Positions 48,686 to 58,368 of a stretch of DNA of 64,000 nucleotides are shown piece by piece. Source of the DNA: Colwellia hornerae (GTDB taxonomy: Bacteria; Pseudomonadota; Gammaproteobacteria; Enterobacterales; Alteromonadaceae); contig NZ_VOLR01000003.1 in assembly GCF_007954355.1 (NCBI RefSeq), positions 124,001 through 188,000 of the forward strand, given 5' to 3'. The notes under the pieces were generated by a model. The model searched no databases, was not told the origin of the DNA, and saw only the letters and a list, made by a program, of their open reading frames with translations. The translations under genes and the position numbers were made by a program. The stretch's first letter is position 1; every line of letters starts with the position of its first letter.

Positions 48686-48706
48686 ATGTAAAGCAGTGGA
48701 ACTGTC

Positions 48707-48739
48707 ATGCAAAATCAACAACATCGATATTATTACTAG
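48707..48739 (+). CDS. Putative tyrosine leader peptide (MQNQQHRYYY)
   Basis: Ten-codon open frame ending in three consecutive tyrosine codons (TAT TAT TAC) and TAG, with GTGGA ending six bases before the ATG. It lies 81 bases before the tyrosine-branch DAHP synthase gene and is followed by a hairpin with a T-rich tail. The arrangement is that of an amino-acid attenuator leader such as those of pheA, his or trp. Expression and mechanism are inferred. Confidence 0.6.
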   Translation: MQNQQHRYYY

Positions 48740-48749
48740 CCCTTCTTTT

Positions 48750-48776
48750 GCTAAGTCACACTTAGTTCTTTTGTTC
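48750..48776 (+). promoter_or_regulatory. Possible attenuator hairpin after the Tyr leader
   Basis: Stem CTAAGT (48751-48756)/ACTTAG (48760-48765), extendable by a G-T pair, loop CAC, then a T-rich tract. The stem is short and AT-rich but could act at low growth temperature. An alternative pairing GCAAAA (48709-48714) with TTTTGC (48746-48751) overlaps its base. Confidence 0.4.
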
Positions 48777-48820
48777 TATATTTACCTTAATAAATAATCT
48801 TGCGATAAATGGAAAATACA

Positions 48821-49930
48821 ATGTCTAACTCATTACCGAACGCTCAACCCAGTAAAGGCCCTCACGTAAAAACCCTTAATGATATTCATGTCAATTCAGA
48901 AGATGTATTAATAACACCTGATCAACTAAGAAATGAATTACCTCTGTCTGAAAGTGGACGTAATTTTGTTAAAGCTGCCCGTAAGGTGATCGCTGATATC
49001 ATTCATAAAAAAGATCATCGTTTACTTGTTATTTCAGGTCCTTGTTCTGTGCATGATCTCGATGCCGCTAAAGAATATGCGCAAAAGCTAAAAGCCTTAC
49101 ATGATAAGCATCAAGACAGTCTTTATATTGTTATGCGTGTTTACTTTGAAAAGCCGCGTACCACAGTCGGTTGGAAAGGTTTAATAAACGATCCGCATAT
49201 GGACGGTACCTTTGATGTCGAGACTGGTTTACGTAAAGCACGAGAGTTATTGATTTATTTAACAGATTTAGGCTTGCCATTAGCCACCGAAGCGCTTGAT
49301 CCGATCAGCCCGCAATACTTGGCTGAACTTTTTAGTTGGTCGGCGATTGGTGCTAGAACAACTGAGTCGCAAACACACAGAGAAATGGCTTCAGGACTCT
49401 CTATGCCTATCGGCTTTAAAAACGGCACCAATGGTAGCCTAGATGTTGCTATTAATGCTCTGCAGTCGGCTGCGTCATCACATCGTTTTATGGGGATAAA
49501 TCGTCAAGGACAAGTATCATTGATTAAAACTTCTGGAAATCCTGATGGCCATGTTATTTTGCGCGGTGGCACAAAACCAAATTACGATGCCGATAATGTC
49601 GCGTTATGCGAGAAAGAATTGAGTGCACAAGCGTTAGAACCTGGTATTGTTATCGATTGTTCGCATGGCAACTCAAATAAAGATTACCGTCGTCAGCCAT
49701 TGGTGGCAGAAAATGTATTTAATCAAATCATTGCAGGTAATAAATCAATTATTGGTATAATGTTAGAAAGTCATCTTAACGCGGGAAACCAGAGTTCTGA
49801 TGGGCCAAAAGAGTTATTAAAGTATGGTGTTTCAGTGACGGATGCCTGTATTGATTTTAATGATACTGCACTTTTATTCGCAAATGCGACCGATAAACTT
49901 GATGATGTTTTAAAGAAGCGTTTATCTTAA
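48821..49930 (+). CDS. aroF: 3-deoxy-7-phosphoheptulonate synthase (AroF-type)
   Basis: 369-residue class I DAHP synthase joining phosphoenolpyruvate and erythrose 4-phosphate, the entry to the shikimate pathway. Motifs: ISGPCSVHD, RVYFEKPRTTVGWKGLINDP, IGARTTESQTHREMASGLSM, KNGTNGS, and DCSHGNSNKDYRRQP. Fusion of sequence type with the following tyrA suggests the tyrosine-sensitive isoenzyme. ATG 48821 has GGAAA 7 bases upstream. An in-frame ATG at 48809 would add four residues. Confidence 0.93.
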   Translation: MSNSLPNAQPSKGPHVKTLNDIHVNSEDVLITPDQLRNELPLSESGRNFVKAARKVIADIIHKKDHRLLVISGPCSVHDLDAAKEYAQKLKALHDKHQDSLYIVMRVYFEKPRTTVGWKGLINDPHMDGTFDVETGLRKARELLIYLTDLGLPLATEALDPISPQYLAELFSWSAIGARTTESQTHREMASGLSMPIGFKNGTNGSLDVAINALQSAASSHRFMGINRQGQVSLIKTSGNPDGHVILRGGTKPNYDADNVALCEKELSAQALEPGIVIDCSHGNSNKDYRRQPLVAENVFNQIIAGNKSIIGIMLESHLNAGNQSSDGPKELLKYGVSVTDACIDFNDTALLFANATDKLDDVLKKRLS

Positions 49931-49961
49931 ATTAGCATGAAGGCGAGTACGCTAAACGTAA

Positions 49962-51113
49962 ATGAGTAAATTAATGGATAAGAAAAGCATAGCTCCTCAG
50001 TTGACAACATTGAGAAATGAAATTGATGAAATAGATACTCAATTAGTCGAGCTATTAGCCAAGCGCCGCAGAGTTACTACTAAAGTGGGCGAGTTGAAAA
50101 GTCGGGTTGGTATGCCGATTTATGCACCAGACCGAGAAGCTCAATTACTGACTATGCGACGCCAACAGGCGATGGACGCAGGCGTGTCTCCAGAATTAAT
50201 TGAAGATATTTTAAGACGGCTAATGAGTGACTCTTACATCAGTCAAGATGCCAGTGGCTATCAATGTGTCAATACCGACAGTGGAAAAATAGTCGTTATC
50301 GGTGGTAACGGTCAGTTAGGTAAAGTGTTTGTTGATTTATTTGAGCGCTCTGGCTATCAGGTAGCCGTTCTTGAACAAGCCGATTGGCCAAATAGTGATA
50401 ATATCCTTGCACAAGCAGGTGTCGTTATTGTGGCAGTACCTATTCGCTTAACATCAATGATCATTCAAAAGCTCTCTTGTTTACCTAAAACATGCATTTT
50501 AGCTGATGTGACGAGTGTAAAAGAAATGCCACTTTATGAAATGATGAAAGTACATCAAGGACCCGTTGTTGGTTTACATCCAATGTTTGGACCTGATGTG
50601 TCAGGGTTAATTAAACAAACAATTATTACCTGCGAAGGGCGTTTACCCGAGCAATATAATTGGTTGCTGAAACAATTTCAGGTCTGGGGAGCAAAGATTT
50701 ATCCCGTCGATGCGTTGGCGCACGATCAAGCAATGTCTATGGTACAAGTGATGAGACATTTTTCAACAATAGCCTACGGGTATCATTTGATGACTGAAGG
50801 GGCTGATATATCGCAACTCGTTGAAATGAGTTCGCCTATTTATCGTTTAGAGTTAATTATGGTTGGACGTTTATTTGCCCAAGATCCCGTGCTCTATACC
50901 GATATCATTTTTTCAAATCATGATAATGTTGCGATGATGAAGCGTTTCGCTTATCGGTTTTTAGAGTTGTTAGAAGATGTTGAAATGGGTGATAAAGATG
51001 CTTTTGTTACTATGTTTGCCCAAGTTTCCGATTGGTTTGGTGATTATGCAGATATTTTTTTACAAGAAAGCAAAGCCATGTTATTAAAGGCTAACGAATT
51101 AAAAAAACATTAA
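49962..51113 (+). CDS. tyrA: Bifunctional chorismate mutase/prephenate dehydrogenase TyrA
   Basis: 383-residue enzyme making 4-hydroxyphenylpyruvate from chorismate. The N-terminal AroQ chorismate mutase domain (about 10-95, LRNEIDEIDTQLVELLAKRR) precedes the NAD-dependent prephenate dehydrogenase, with VVIGGNGQLGKVF near residue 110 and GLHPMFGPDV further on. The gene lies 31 bp after the DAHP synthase, giving the classical aroF-tyrA operon. Feedback inhibition by tyrosine is expected from the family. Confidence 0.97.
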   Translation: MSKLMDKKSIAPQLTTLRNEIDEIDTQLVELLAKRRRVTTKVGELKSRVGMPIYAPDREAQLLTMRRQQAMDAGVSPELIEDILRRLMSDSYISQDASGYQCVNTDSGKIVVIGGNGQLGKVFVDLFERSGYQVAVLEQADWPNSDNILAQAGVVIVAVPIRLTSMIIQKLSCLPKTCILADVTSVKEMPLYEMMKVHQGPVVGLHPMFGPDVSGLIKQTIITCEGRLPEQYNWLLKQFQVWGAKIYPVDALAHDQAMSMVQVMRHFSTIAYGYHLMTEGADISQLVEMSSPIYRLELIMVGRLFAQDPVLYTDIIFSNHDNVAMMKRFAYRFLELLEDVEMGDKDAFVTMFAQVSDWFGDYADIFLQESKAMLLKANELKKH

Positions 51114-51187
51114 ATTTCTCCGTTCTATCAAAACAGTGCTGAAAAGGTAAGTTGAAGTATGACGGCGATAAAATAAGCAGAGTCCTA

Positions 51188-51673
51188 ATGAAAAAACTAT
51201 TATTAACAGTATTCACCATAGTCTTTTGTAATCTACTGTCGTTATCTGTTCACGCTGAGAATACCGATGGCTTTGCACTGGGTGTGATCAGTGAAGCTGA
51301 ACTGTTGAGTGACTTTAGCGCTTTTAATAAAAACTTTAACGAGTTTTTATTAAGTGAGCAAGAAAAAGAAATTATTGCTCAGTGGCCTGAATCGTTAAAA
51401 ATAGACATTTATTTTGCGACTTGGTGTCATGACAGTGAACGTGAAGTGCCTAAGTTACTTAAATTGCTGCAAGGTAATAAGCAAATTAGTGCCACGCTTA
51501 TTGCACTTGATTACCAAAAAGAAGATCCACAGCAATTAGCCAAAGCAAATAATGTTAAATACACGCCAACCATCATTATTTATCAAGATGAAAGTAAAAC
51601 AGTAGAGCTCGGGCGAGTTATTGAAAGACCCAATACCAGCTTAGTTGCCGATATTAATCAGTTATTACTTTGA
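51188..51673 (+). CDS. Exported thioredoxin-fold protein with CxxS active site
   Basis: 161 residues with a signal peptide (MKKLLLTVFTIVFCNLLSLS, cleavage near VHA) and a thioredoxin-like domain. The active-site region is FATWCHDSEREVP, so the usual second cysteine is Ser, and the cis-Pro motif is KYTPTIIIY. A single-Cys site favours mixed-disulfide trapping or isomerase-like action over simple oxidoreduction. ATG 51188 is preferred to an upstream TTG because it starts the signal peptide. It lies 74 bp after tyrA with no obvious functional link. Confidence 0.75.
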   Translation: MKKLLLTVFTIVFCNLLSLSVHAENTDGFALGVISEAELLSDFSAFNKNFNEFLLSEQEKEIIAQWPESLKIDIYFATWCHDSEREVPKLLKLLQGNKQISATLIALDYQKEDPQQLAKANNVKYTPTIIIYQDESKTVELGRVIERPNTSLVADINQLLL

Positions 51674-51839
51674 TCAGCCTTTGAATCTTGACAGATTCTT
51701 AGGCGCTGTCATAGGAGTAAACCGCATCACTTTACTGAAACACTAACACCTTTATCCAAGCCTTATTAAGTCATGGAGCTTATTAAATCTATAAGCTGAG
51801 TGACACCATTCATTAGCTAAGACCAACCATCAATAATTA

Positions 51840-54665
51840 TCAGTGATCAGGCTGAGAATTTTGATTAAAAATTTTCGCTGCTTGATTGATCACATTATCA
51901 ATGTGTTCAAAGAATTCAAAAAATTCAGGCTCTAAGTCATCAATGGTGACACCACCTTTTAGCTCGGTTTCTATCTGATGAACGACACGTCCTAGGCTTG
52001 GTACACCCGAGTAACAACAAGCGCCATTGAGCTTATGCATAAGTACTTTCAATTGCTCGACATCTTGTGAAGTCAATGCTTCAGAAATGTTCAGCTTTGT
52101 ATCAGGTAGGCTTTGCACTAAACCTTTAAACATCTCTTGGGCGAGTTCTTCTTTATTGCCTGCTCGCTTTAATGCTAAAGGCCAGTCAATTACTTGATGG
52201 TTTCGTCTGTGCATAATCGTTGCGTTGTTAGGATCAATGACTTGTTGATTTAAAAATGTATTATCGACACTTTTGTTTTTCATTTTTCTAATATTTTGTG
52301 GCTGTGTTAAATCACAATATTCATAAATACAATGGCGCAACATAGCTTCATCAATAGGTTTAGTCATGTAAGAGTCAAAGCCCATTTTTAACAGTTTATC
52401 TTTCTCTTCTTTAAGGGCATGTGCCGTTACGGCAATGACGGGGGTATTGTCATTAAAAGTGATCGCTTTAATACTTTTTAGGGCAGATATGCCATCCATG
52501 ACAGGCATTTGAATATCCATAAATATCATTGCAAATTTTTCATGTTTACAAATATCTACCGCTTCTTGACCATTAACCACAGTGGTAACTTCATTGACTT
52601 GTTCGAGTAAAAGTTCATTGATGAGCTTTAAATTTGCTTCGTTGTCATCAACCGCCAATATTTTAACTGGAATTTTATTCTCTTCTGACGTTGATCTTAT
52701 AATGTCTAGTAGGTGATTTCGTGGTAATAACACCTTATTTAATCGTTCTGGCGTAATAGGTTTACTTAAACAGCTTTTCGCCCCACAAGCGATTAACGCC
52801 TCTTGTAAATTAGGTGAGTTACTGTTGATCGCTAAATGAATTTGAGTCACGCTGCTCGACAATGTCGCGATAAGCTCTTTTAACTCAATTAATGCCGTTG
52901 GCGTTATATCATGACTTATCAGGGCAAAGTCAAAATGTGCTTTTTCATTCAGTAAATTGTTAACTTGTAGTAAATTTTGCGCTGGATGAACAGCCAAGTT
53001 CCAATCGGTAAGAATTTCACTGGTCGCAATGCGACTGTGGGTATGAGGTTCAAAATAAAGGACACTTTTTCCTGCTAATTCGTGGTTATCAAAAATATTA
53101 TCAATAGAGATAGGGTTTACTTCACAACGAAAAGTAAACCAAAATGTTGAACCTTGACCTTGTTCGGTAGAAAATCCCATATTACCGTTCATTTCAGTGA
53201 CTAAGCGTTGCGAAATAACTAAGCCTAATCCCGTACCACCATAAAGCCGGGTAACGCTTTTATCTGCTTGACCAAAAGCCTCGAAAATAGTTTTCTGTTG
53301 CTCATGGTTCATACCAATACCGGTATCTTTAATCGTTACTTTTAAAATCGCAATATTATTTTCAATACGCTCGCTGTCGACATCAATATCAACAGAACCT
53401 TTATCAGTGAACTTCATGGCATTGCTGGTCAGGTTAATCAAGACCTGCTTAATTCGCATGGCATCACCAATGAGAGCATCGGGTAACTGTGGATTAACCC
53501 GTAAAGATAACTCAATATTTTTTTTGTGAGATGTTGGTGCAAGTAATGTTAATGTTTCCTCAACCGCTTCTCGCATCGAAAAAGGAATGTTTTCGATAAC
53601 CATTTTTCCGGCGTCTAATTTAGAAAAATCTAAAATATCATTAATAATTGCCAGTAAATTAGCTGACGAACGCTCTATGGTTTGTAAATAGTCGCGCTGG
53701 GTAATCGTTAAAGGCGTCTTCAATACCTGGCGAGTAAAGCCAATAACACCATTAAGTGGTGTGCGCAGTTCGTGACTCATATTGGCTAAAAATTCTGATT
53801 TAACTCTATTGGCTTCTTGTGCTTTTCGTTTAGCAATATCAAGTTCAACGTTTTGTATTTCAAATTGTTCTAAACTTTCTCGTAAATCAGTAGTGGCTTG
53901 ATCTATACTGCCTTGCATTTCTTCTTGGTAATCACCTAATGATTGTGCCATAGCGTTGACACCGTTTTTCAAAAAGTTTAATTCACCTATTAACTGTCCA
54001 GTTACCCGGCTCTCTAATTTACCTTCTCTGATCCGATCAACGGCAAGCACCATCGCGCCTATCGGACGAGTGAAGTTTTTAATTAGCCGGTAAGAAAAAA
54101 AGGCACTAAAAGCACTGCCAAGTAAGACAATCAGAAAAGAAAATATCATTTGGTCTTGTTGTTTTAAACGTATATTACTGCTATCAATTTGCATGGCAAT
54201 ATAGCCAATATTGTCTTGAGACATTGAGCGAGTTGCGTCATTTATCACGGTTTCATTAATAATAGGGCTGTGAAAAATGAAGTCATCGCCATTTTTAGAA
54301 AAAATAGTGCTGTTGGGAATAACTTGCCCCGCTTTAAGGCGTAATAAATTGGCGTCACCATGATAAGAGCTGGTAACAAATATTTGGTTGTCTTTGGTGA
54401 AAACAGCAATGCTTTTGATAATAGATGACTGGCTGCGATGGGTGAAATTCATTAAATTACGCAGTTGAACCCGATCTTTATTTAACATACCTAAAGAACT
54501 GGCAATTGCTAAGGGTTCAATAATACTTGCAGAGCGCTGTGTTAAAAAAGTATTTAATTCATTATAACGGCTATACGAAAAATAGCTGGCTATCGAGAAA
54601 GCGATCAGCGTGGTTGGTACTATGGTAAGTAAAATTACCCAATCTTTCAGACTTATTTTATGCAT
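51840..54665 (-). CDS. barA: Hybrid sensor histidine kinase BarA
   Basis: 941-residue membrane sensor kinase of the BarA-UvrY (GacS-GacA) system controlling the Csr small RNAs. Order: membrane helix (about 11-31), periplasmic domain, second helix (about 175-195), HAMP, HisKA (SHELRTPLNGVIGF, His near 297), HATPase (GTGLGLVIS), a degenerate receiver (about 540-650), an intact receiver (DDN and FMDIQMP, Asp near 716) and an Hpt domain (LMHKLNGACCYSGVP, His near 877). It diverges from rlmD as in E. coli. The cognate regulator is not in the window. Confidence 0.95.
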   Translation of the reverse strand: MHKISLKDWVILLTIVPTTLIAFSIASYFSYSRYNELNTFLTQRSASIIEPLAIASSLGMLNKDRVQLRNLMNFTHRSQSSIIKSIAVFTKDNQIFVTSSYHGDANLLRLKAGQVIPNSTIFSKNGDDFIFHSPIINETVINDATRSMSQDNIGYIAMQIDSSNIRLKQQDQMIFSFLIVLLGSAFSAFFSYRLIKNFTRPIGAMVLAVDRIREGKLESRVTGQLIGELNFLKNGVNAMAQSLGDYQEEMQGSIDQATTDLRESLEQFEIQNVELDIAKRKAQEANRVKSEFLANMSHELRTPLNGVIGFTRQVLKTPLTITQRDYLQTIERSSANLLAIINDILDFSKLDAGKMVIENIPFSMREAVEETLTLLAPTSHKKNIELSLRVNPQLPDALIGDAMRIKQVLINLTSNAMKFTDKGSVDIDVDSERIENNIAILKVTIKDTGIGMNHEQQKTIFEAFGQADKSVTRLYGGTGLGLVISQRLVTEMNGNMGFSTEQGQGSTFWFTFRCEVNPISIDNIFDNHELAGKSVLYFEPHTHSRIATSEILTDWNLAVHPAQNLLQVNNLLNEKAHFDFALISHDITPTALIELKELIATLSSSVTQIHLAINSNSPNLQEALIACGAKSCLSKPITPERLNKVLLPRNHLLDIIRSTSEENKIPVKILAVDDNEANLKLINELLLEQVNEVTTVVNGQEAVDICKHEKFAMIFMDIQMPVMDGISALKSIKAITFNDNTPVIAVTAHALKEEKDKLLKMGFDSYMTKPIDEAMLRHCIYEYCDLTQPQNIRKMKNKSVDNTFLNQQVIDPNNATIMHRRNHQVIDWPLALKRAGNKEELAQEMFKGLVQSLPDTKLNISEALTSQDVEQLKVLMHKLNGACCYSGVPSLGRVVHQIETELKGGVTIDDLEPEFFEFFEHIDNVINQAAKIFNQNSQPDH

Positions 54666-54761
54666 TATCTGCTGAACTTTAGTGTAAAATCATGACTTTG
54701 AATAACCTTATAATGGCATATCGTCATATAAATTTATAGCACTTAACAGGTATATTTCGTT

Positions 54762-56084
54762 ATGGCGAACTTTTTTAAAGCAACGACTAAAAAACAAGAA
54801 TTAGGTCAAGAAGTTAACATTAAGGTAACACGCCTTGATATCAACGGTTGTGGTGTTGGTTTGTATAATAAAAAGCCTATATTTATTGATGGCGCTTTGC
54901 CTGATGAAGTTGTAAAAGTGAAGGTTATAGAGCAAAAAAATAAATATAGCCGTGGCAAGTTAATTGACGTCTCTGTTGCTAATAAACAACGTATTGCCGC
55001 TAAGTGCCAGCACTTTCTCAGTTGTGGCGGCTGTGATTTACAGCATTTATCAGCAAGCGCTCAGCTTGATTTTAAGCAACAGAAGGTCAGTGATTTATTT
55101 TCGCGTAGCAACCACGAGCAGTCACTTCCTTGGCAAGCGCCTATCGTTAGCCAGCCTTGGCATTATCGCCGCAAGGCCCGTATTGGTGTGCAATATAATA
55201 AAGCAGGCCAAGCCATTATTGGTTTTAGGCAGCGGGGCAGCAATCAGCTAATTAATATTAAAAGTTGCCCTGTGCTCATCGAGCCAGTAAATAATATATT
55301 TTTACCTCTAAGAGCCTTACTAAAAAAATTATCAGGTAAAAATGCTATCGGTCATATTGAAGTTATTGCCACAGAAAAAGTGACGGTAGTCGTGCGCCAA
55401 TTAGAGCAACTAACCAAGCAAGATAAAAGTCATTGGCAAGCATTCAGTGAGGATTTTTCTTGTGATGTACTCTTTGACTTAGGTAAAGAGATAGTGCCGC
55501 TCGATGAAGCGATTTCAGCAAGTTTGCAATATCTATTAGCGGACAATATTGCTATTTCTTTTAGTAGCGATAATTTTATTCAGGTCAATCATCAAGTCAA
55601 TAAAAGTATGATAAGCCAAGCCATTGAGTGGTTAAACTTAACCAAGCAAGATATTGTTTTAGATTTGTTTTGTGGTTTAGGTAATTTTAGCTTACCAATA
55701 GCTAAAAACGTTGCACAAGTGGTCGGTATTGAAGGTGTTGAACTTATGGTCAGCAACGCGCATAAAAACGCTTTGCAAAATGGTTTAAGCAATTGTGAGT
55801 TTTATCAAGCTGACTTAAATAGTCATTGGAAAGATGAAGTTTGGGCAAATAAAAAATATACCAAACTGCTATTAGACCCGGCACGTGCAGGCGCATATCA
55901 AGCGTTACAACAATTGGTACATTTAAATATTAACAGCGTACTATATGTCAGTTGTGATCCGACAACCTTAGCCAAAGATAGTGAATTATTACTAGCGCAG
56001 GGTTACCGTATTGAAAAAATATCCTTAATGGATATGTTTTCTCAAACAAAGCATATTGAGACTATGGTATTGTTTGTGAAGTAG
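54762..56084 (+). CDS. rlmD: 23S rRNA (uracil-1939-C5) methyltransferase RlmD
   Basis: 440-residue SAM-dependent methyltransferase with an N-terminal TRAM domain and a [4Fe-4S] cluster motif (C-x5-CGGC ... SCPVL). The catalytic parts are LDLFCGLGNFSLPIA (SAM binding), LLLDPARAG and the nucleophile Cys in VLYVSCDPTTLAKD. It lies between barA and relA as in E. coli. The alternative homologues RlmC and TrmA lack this context. Confidence 0.94.
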   Translation: MANFFKATTKKQELGQEVNIKVTRLDINGCGVGLYNKKPIFIDGALPDEVVKVKVIEQKNKYSRGKLIDVSVANKQRIAAKCQHFLSCGGCDLQHLSASAQLDFKQQKVSDLFSRSNHEQSLPWQAPIVSQPWHYRRKARIGVQYNKAGQAIIGFRQRGSNQLINIKSCPVLIEPVNNIFLPLRALLKKLSGKNAIGHIEVIATEKVTVVVRQLEQLTKQDKSHWQAFSEDFSCDVLFDLGKEIVPLDEAISASLQYLLADNIAISFSSDNFIQVNHQVNKSMISQAIEWLNLTKQDIVLDLFCGLGNFSLPIAKNVAQVVGIEGVELMVSNAHKNALQNGLSNCEFYQADLNSHWKDEVWANKKYTKLLLDPARAGAYQALQQLVHLNINSVLYVSCDPTTLAKDSELLLAQGYRIEKISLMDMFSQTKHIETMVLFVK

Positions 56085-56125
56085 ACATTTATCTTGTTTT
56101 TTCTAAAATTCAGTAGGTTATTCTT

Positions 56126-58333
56126 ATGGTTTCGGTACGTAAATCTCATCAAATATCGGAAATAAACTTTGAGCAGTGGTTAAGCTCATTGGAGCTTAGC
56201 GAACAAAAGCATCAAGCACTTGAAAAGCTTTGGCAGCAAGTCAGTGACTTTTATCTTGACCAGCAAGAATGTCAGACTAAGTCTTTAGAGATGGTCGAAA
56301 TCCTTGCCAGTTTGAATTTAGACCGTGATTCTTTGTGCGCGGCATTTTTGCTGCCGTTATACGAATACCAATGTATCTCATTAGAATATATTGAAGAAAA
56401 TTTCTCTAAGAAAATACTCGATTTATGTAATGGCGTTAGCCAAATGCAAGCGATAAAGACATTACAGCAAGGTCAGTCTAATCAAGTATCGGCTAACCAA
56501 GTCGATAATATTCGCAAAATGTTAGTTGCCATGGTTGACGATGTTCGGGCGGTCGTTATTAAGCTTGCCGAGCGAGTCTGTTATTTACGGCTGGTAAAAA
56601 ATGCTGATGAAGAAACACGAGTTTTAGCTGCTAAAGAAACCGCCAATATTTATGCACCACTCGCGAATAGATTAGGCATTGGTCAATTAAAGTGGGAACT
56701 CGAAGATATTTCCTTTCGCTATCTTCATCCCCTTGTATATAAAAATATAGCTCAACAATTAGATGAAAAACGCTTAGACCGTGAACAATATATGGCTAAT
56801 TTTGTTAGTAATCTTAGTGGGCAATTAAAAGATTTAAATATTGCCGGGGAAGTGTATGGTCGCCCCAAGCATATTTTTAGCATTTGGAAAAAAATGCAGC
56901 AAAAATCGCTTGATTTTGAACAACTTTTTGATGTTAGAGCCGTGAGGGTTGTTGTCGATAAACTTCAAGATTGTTATGGCGCATTAGGTATAGTTCATAC
57001 CAGTTGGCAGCATTTACCTAACGAATTTGATGATTATGTCGCGACGCCAAAACCTAATGGTTATCAATCGATTCATACGGTTGTATTAGGCCCAGAGGGA
57101 AAATCAGTAGAAGTACAAATAAGAACTCAGCAAATGCACGATGATGCAGAAATGGGGGTTGCAGCTCATTGGCGTTATAAAGAAGGCAGCACTGGCAGTA
57201 AGAACAATGATAAAAAAACTGGTTTTGATGAAAAAGTTAGCTGGTTAAGAAAAATTTTACAATGGCAAGATGACGTTAGCGAAAGTGGCGATTTACTCGA
57301 TGAATTAAGGAGTCAGGTCTTTGAAGACCGTATCTATGTATTTACCCCCAACGGCGATGTTATTGATTTACCTGCTGGCTCTACACCCTTAGATTTTGCT
57401 TACTATATTCATTCAAATGTAGGTCATTGTTGCATCGGAGCGAAAGTTTCTGGACGTATTGTACCTTTTACTTACCGCTTAAAAACAGGCGATCAAGTCG
57501 AAGTACTAACCAGTAAAACACCTAACCCGAGTCGTGATTGGTTAAACCCTAATCTGCATTATACTCATGCACCAAGAACGCGGTCAAAAATTCAACATTT
57601 TTTTAGATTACTCGACCGTGACAAACATATTGCCATAGGTAAAGAACAGTTAGAGACAGAATTATCTAAAATCGATTTAACCGAAACTGACTTAATGTCA
57701 GCGAGTAGGCGTTTTAATATAAAATCGATTGATGATTTATATGCCGCTATTGGTTCAGGTAATGCCCGTTTAATGCAAGTGATTAATCATTTGCAATATC
57801 ACGATGAAAGAAACAAAGCACCGGTAGAGCTTGATCCACAAAGCTTGGTAAAACCTCAACAGGCACAACAAAAATATCAAGCTGATGCAAATGGCATTAC
57901 GGTATCTGGTGTCGGTAATTTATTAACCCATATGGCTAAATGTTGTCATCCGGTGCCAGGCGACAATATTGCTGGTTTTATTACGCAGGGACGAGGTATT
58001 TCGGTGCACCGCAATGATTGTGACCAATTGGCAAATGCGTTAACTCAGCAACCCGAACGTGAAGTAGAAGTTCAATGGGGTGAGCAAAATCAACAGAGCT
58101 ATCTAGCAACAGTGAAAGTTATAGCGAGTGACCGTCAAGGTTTAGTGCGTGATATCTCTACAATTGTTTCCAATGAACGCGTCAGCATTGTTGGCATGGA
58201 AAGCCGCTCTGACCCGAATAAGCAAACGGTGGCTATGTTGTTAAATATTGAAATTGTTAACAATGAAATATTAGGACGTTTAATTGGTAAGTTACTACAA
58301 CTTGATGATGTATTAGAGGTTAAACGACTCTAG
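56126..58333 (+). CDS. relA: (p)ppGpp synthetase RelA
   Basis: 735-residue ribosome-associated stringent-response synthetase. The N-terminal HD domain is degenerate (LCAAFLLPLYEYQCIS lacks HD), so hydrolase activity is not expected. The synthetase domain is intact (FDVRAVRVVV, ATPKPNGYQSIHTVV). TGS (DRIYVFTPNGDVIDLPAG), a helical/zinc-finger region (HMAKCCHPVPGDNIAG) and a C-terminal ACT domain follow. It lies between rlmD and mazG. Confidence 0.97.
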   Translation: MVSVRKSHQISEINFEQWLSSLELSEQKHQALEKLWQQVSDFYLDQQECQTKSLEMVEILASLNLDRDSLCAAFLLPLYEYQCISLEYIEENFSKKILDLCNGVSQMQAIKTLQQGQSNQVSANQVDNIRKMLVAMVDDVRAVVIKLAERVCYLRLVKNADEETRVLAAKETANIYAPLANRLGIGQLKWELEDISFRYLHPLVYKNIAQQLDEKRLDREQYMANFVSNLSGQLKDLNIAGEVYGRPKHIFSIWKKMQQKSLDFEQLFDVRAVRVVVDKLQDCYGALGIVHTSWQHLPNEFDDYVATPKPNGYQSIHTVVLGPEGKSVEVQIRTQQMHDDAEMGVAAHWRYKEGSTGSKNNDKKTGFDEKVSWLRKILQWQDDVSESGDLLDELRSQVFEDRIYVFTPNGDVIDLPAGSTPLDFAYYIHSNVGHCCIGAKVSGRIVPFTYRLKTGDQVEVLTSKTPNPSRDWLNPNLHYTHAPRTRSKIQHFFRLLDRDKHIAIGKEQLETELSKIDLTETDLMSASRRFNIKSIDDLYAAIGSGNARLMQVINHLQYHDERNKAPVELDPQSLVKPQQAQQKYQADANGITVSGVGNLLTHMAKCCHPVPGDNIAGFITQGRGISVHRNDCDQLANALTQQPEREVEVQWGEQNQQSYLATVKVIASDRQGLVRDISTIVSNERVSIVGMESRSDPNKQTVAMLLNIEIVNNEILGRLIGKLLQLDDVLEVKRL

Positions 58334-58368
58334 TTTTATTTTATCTATTTTATGGAAAACGTATAAAT

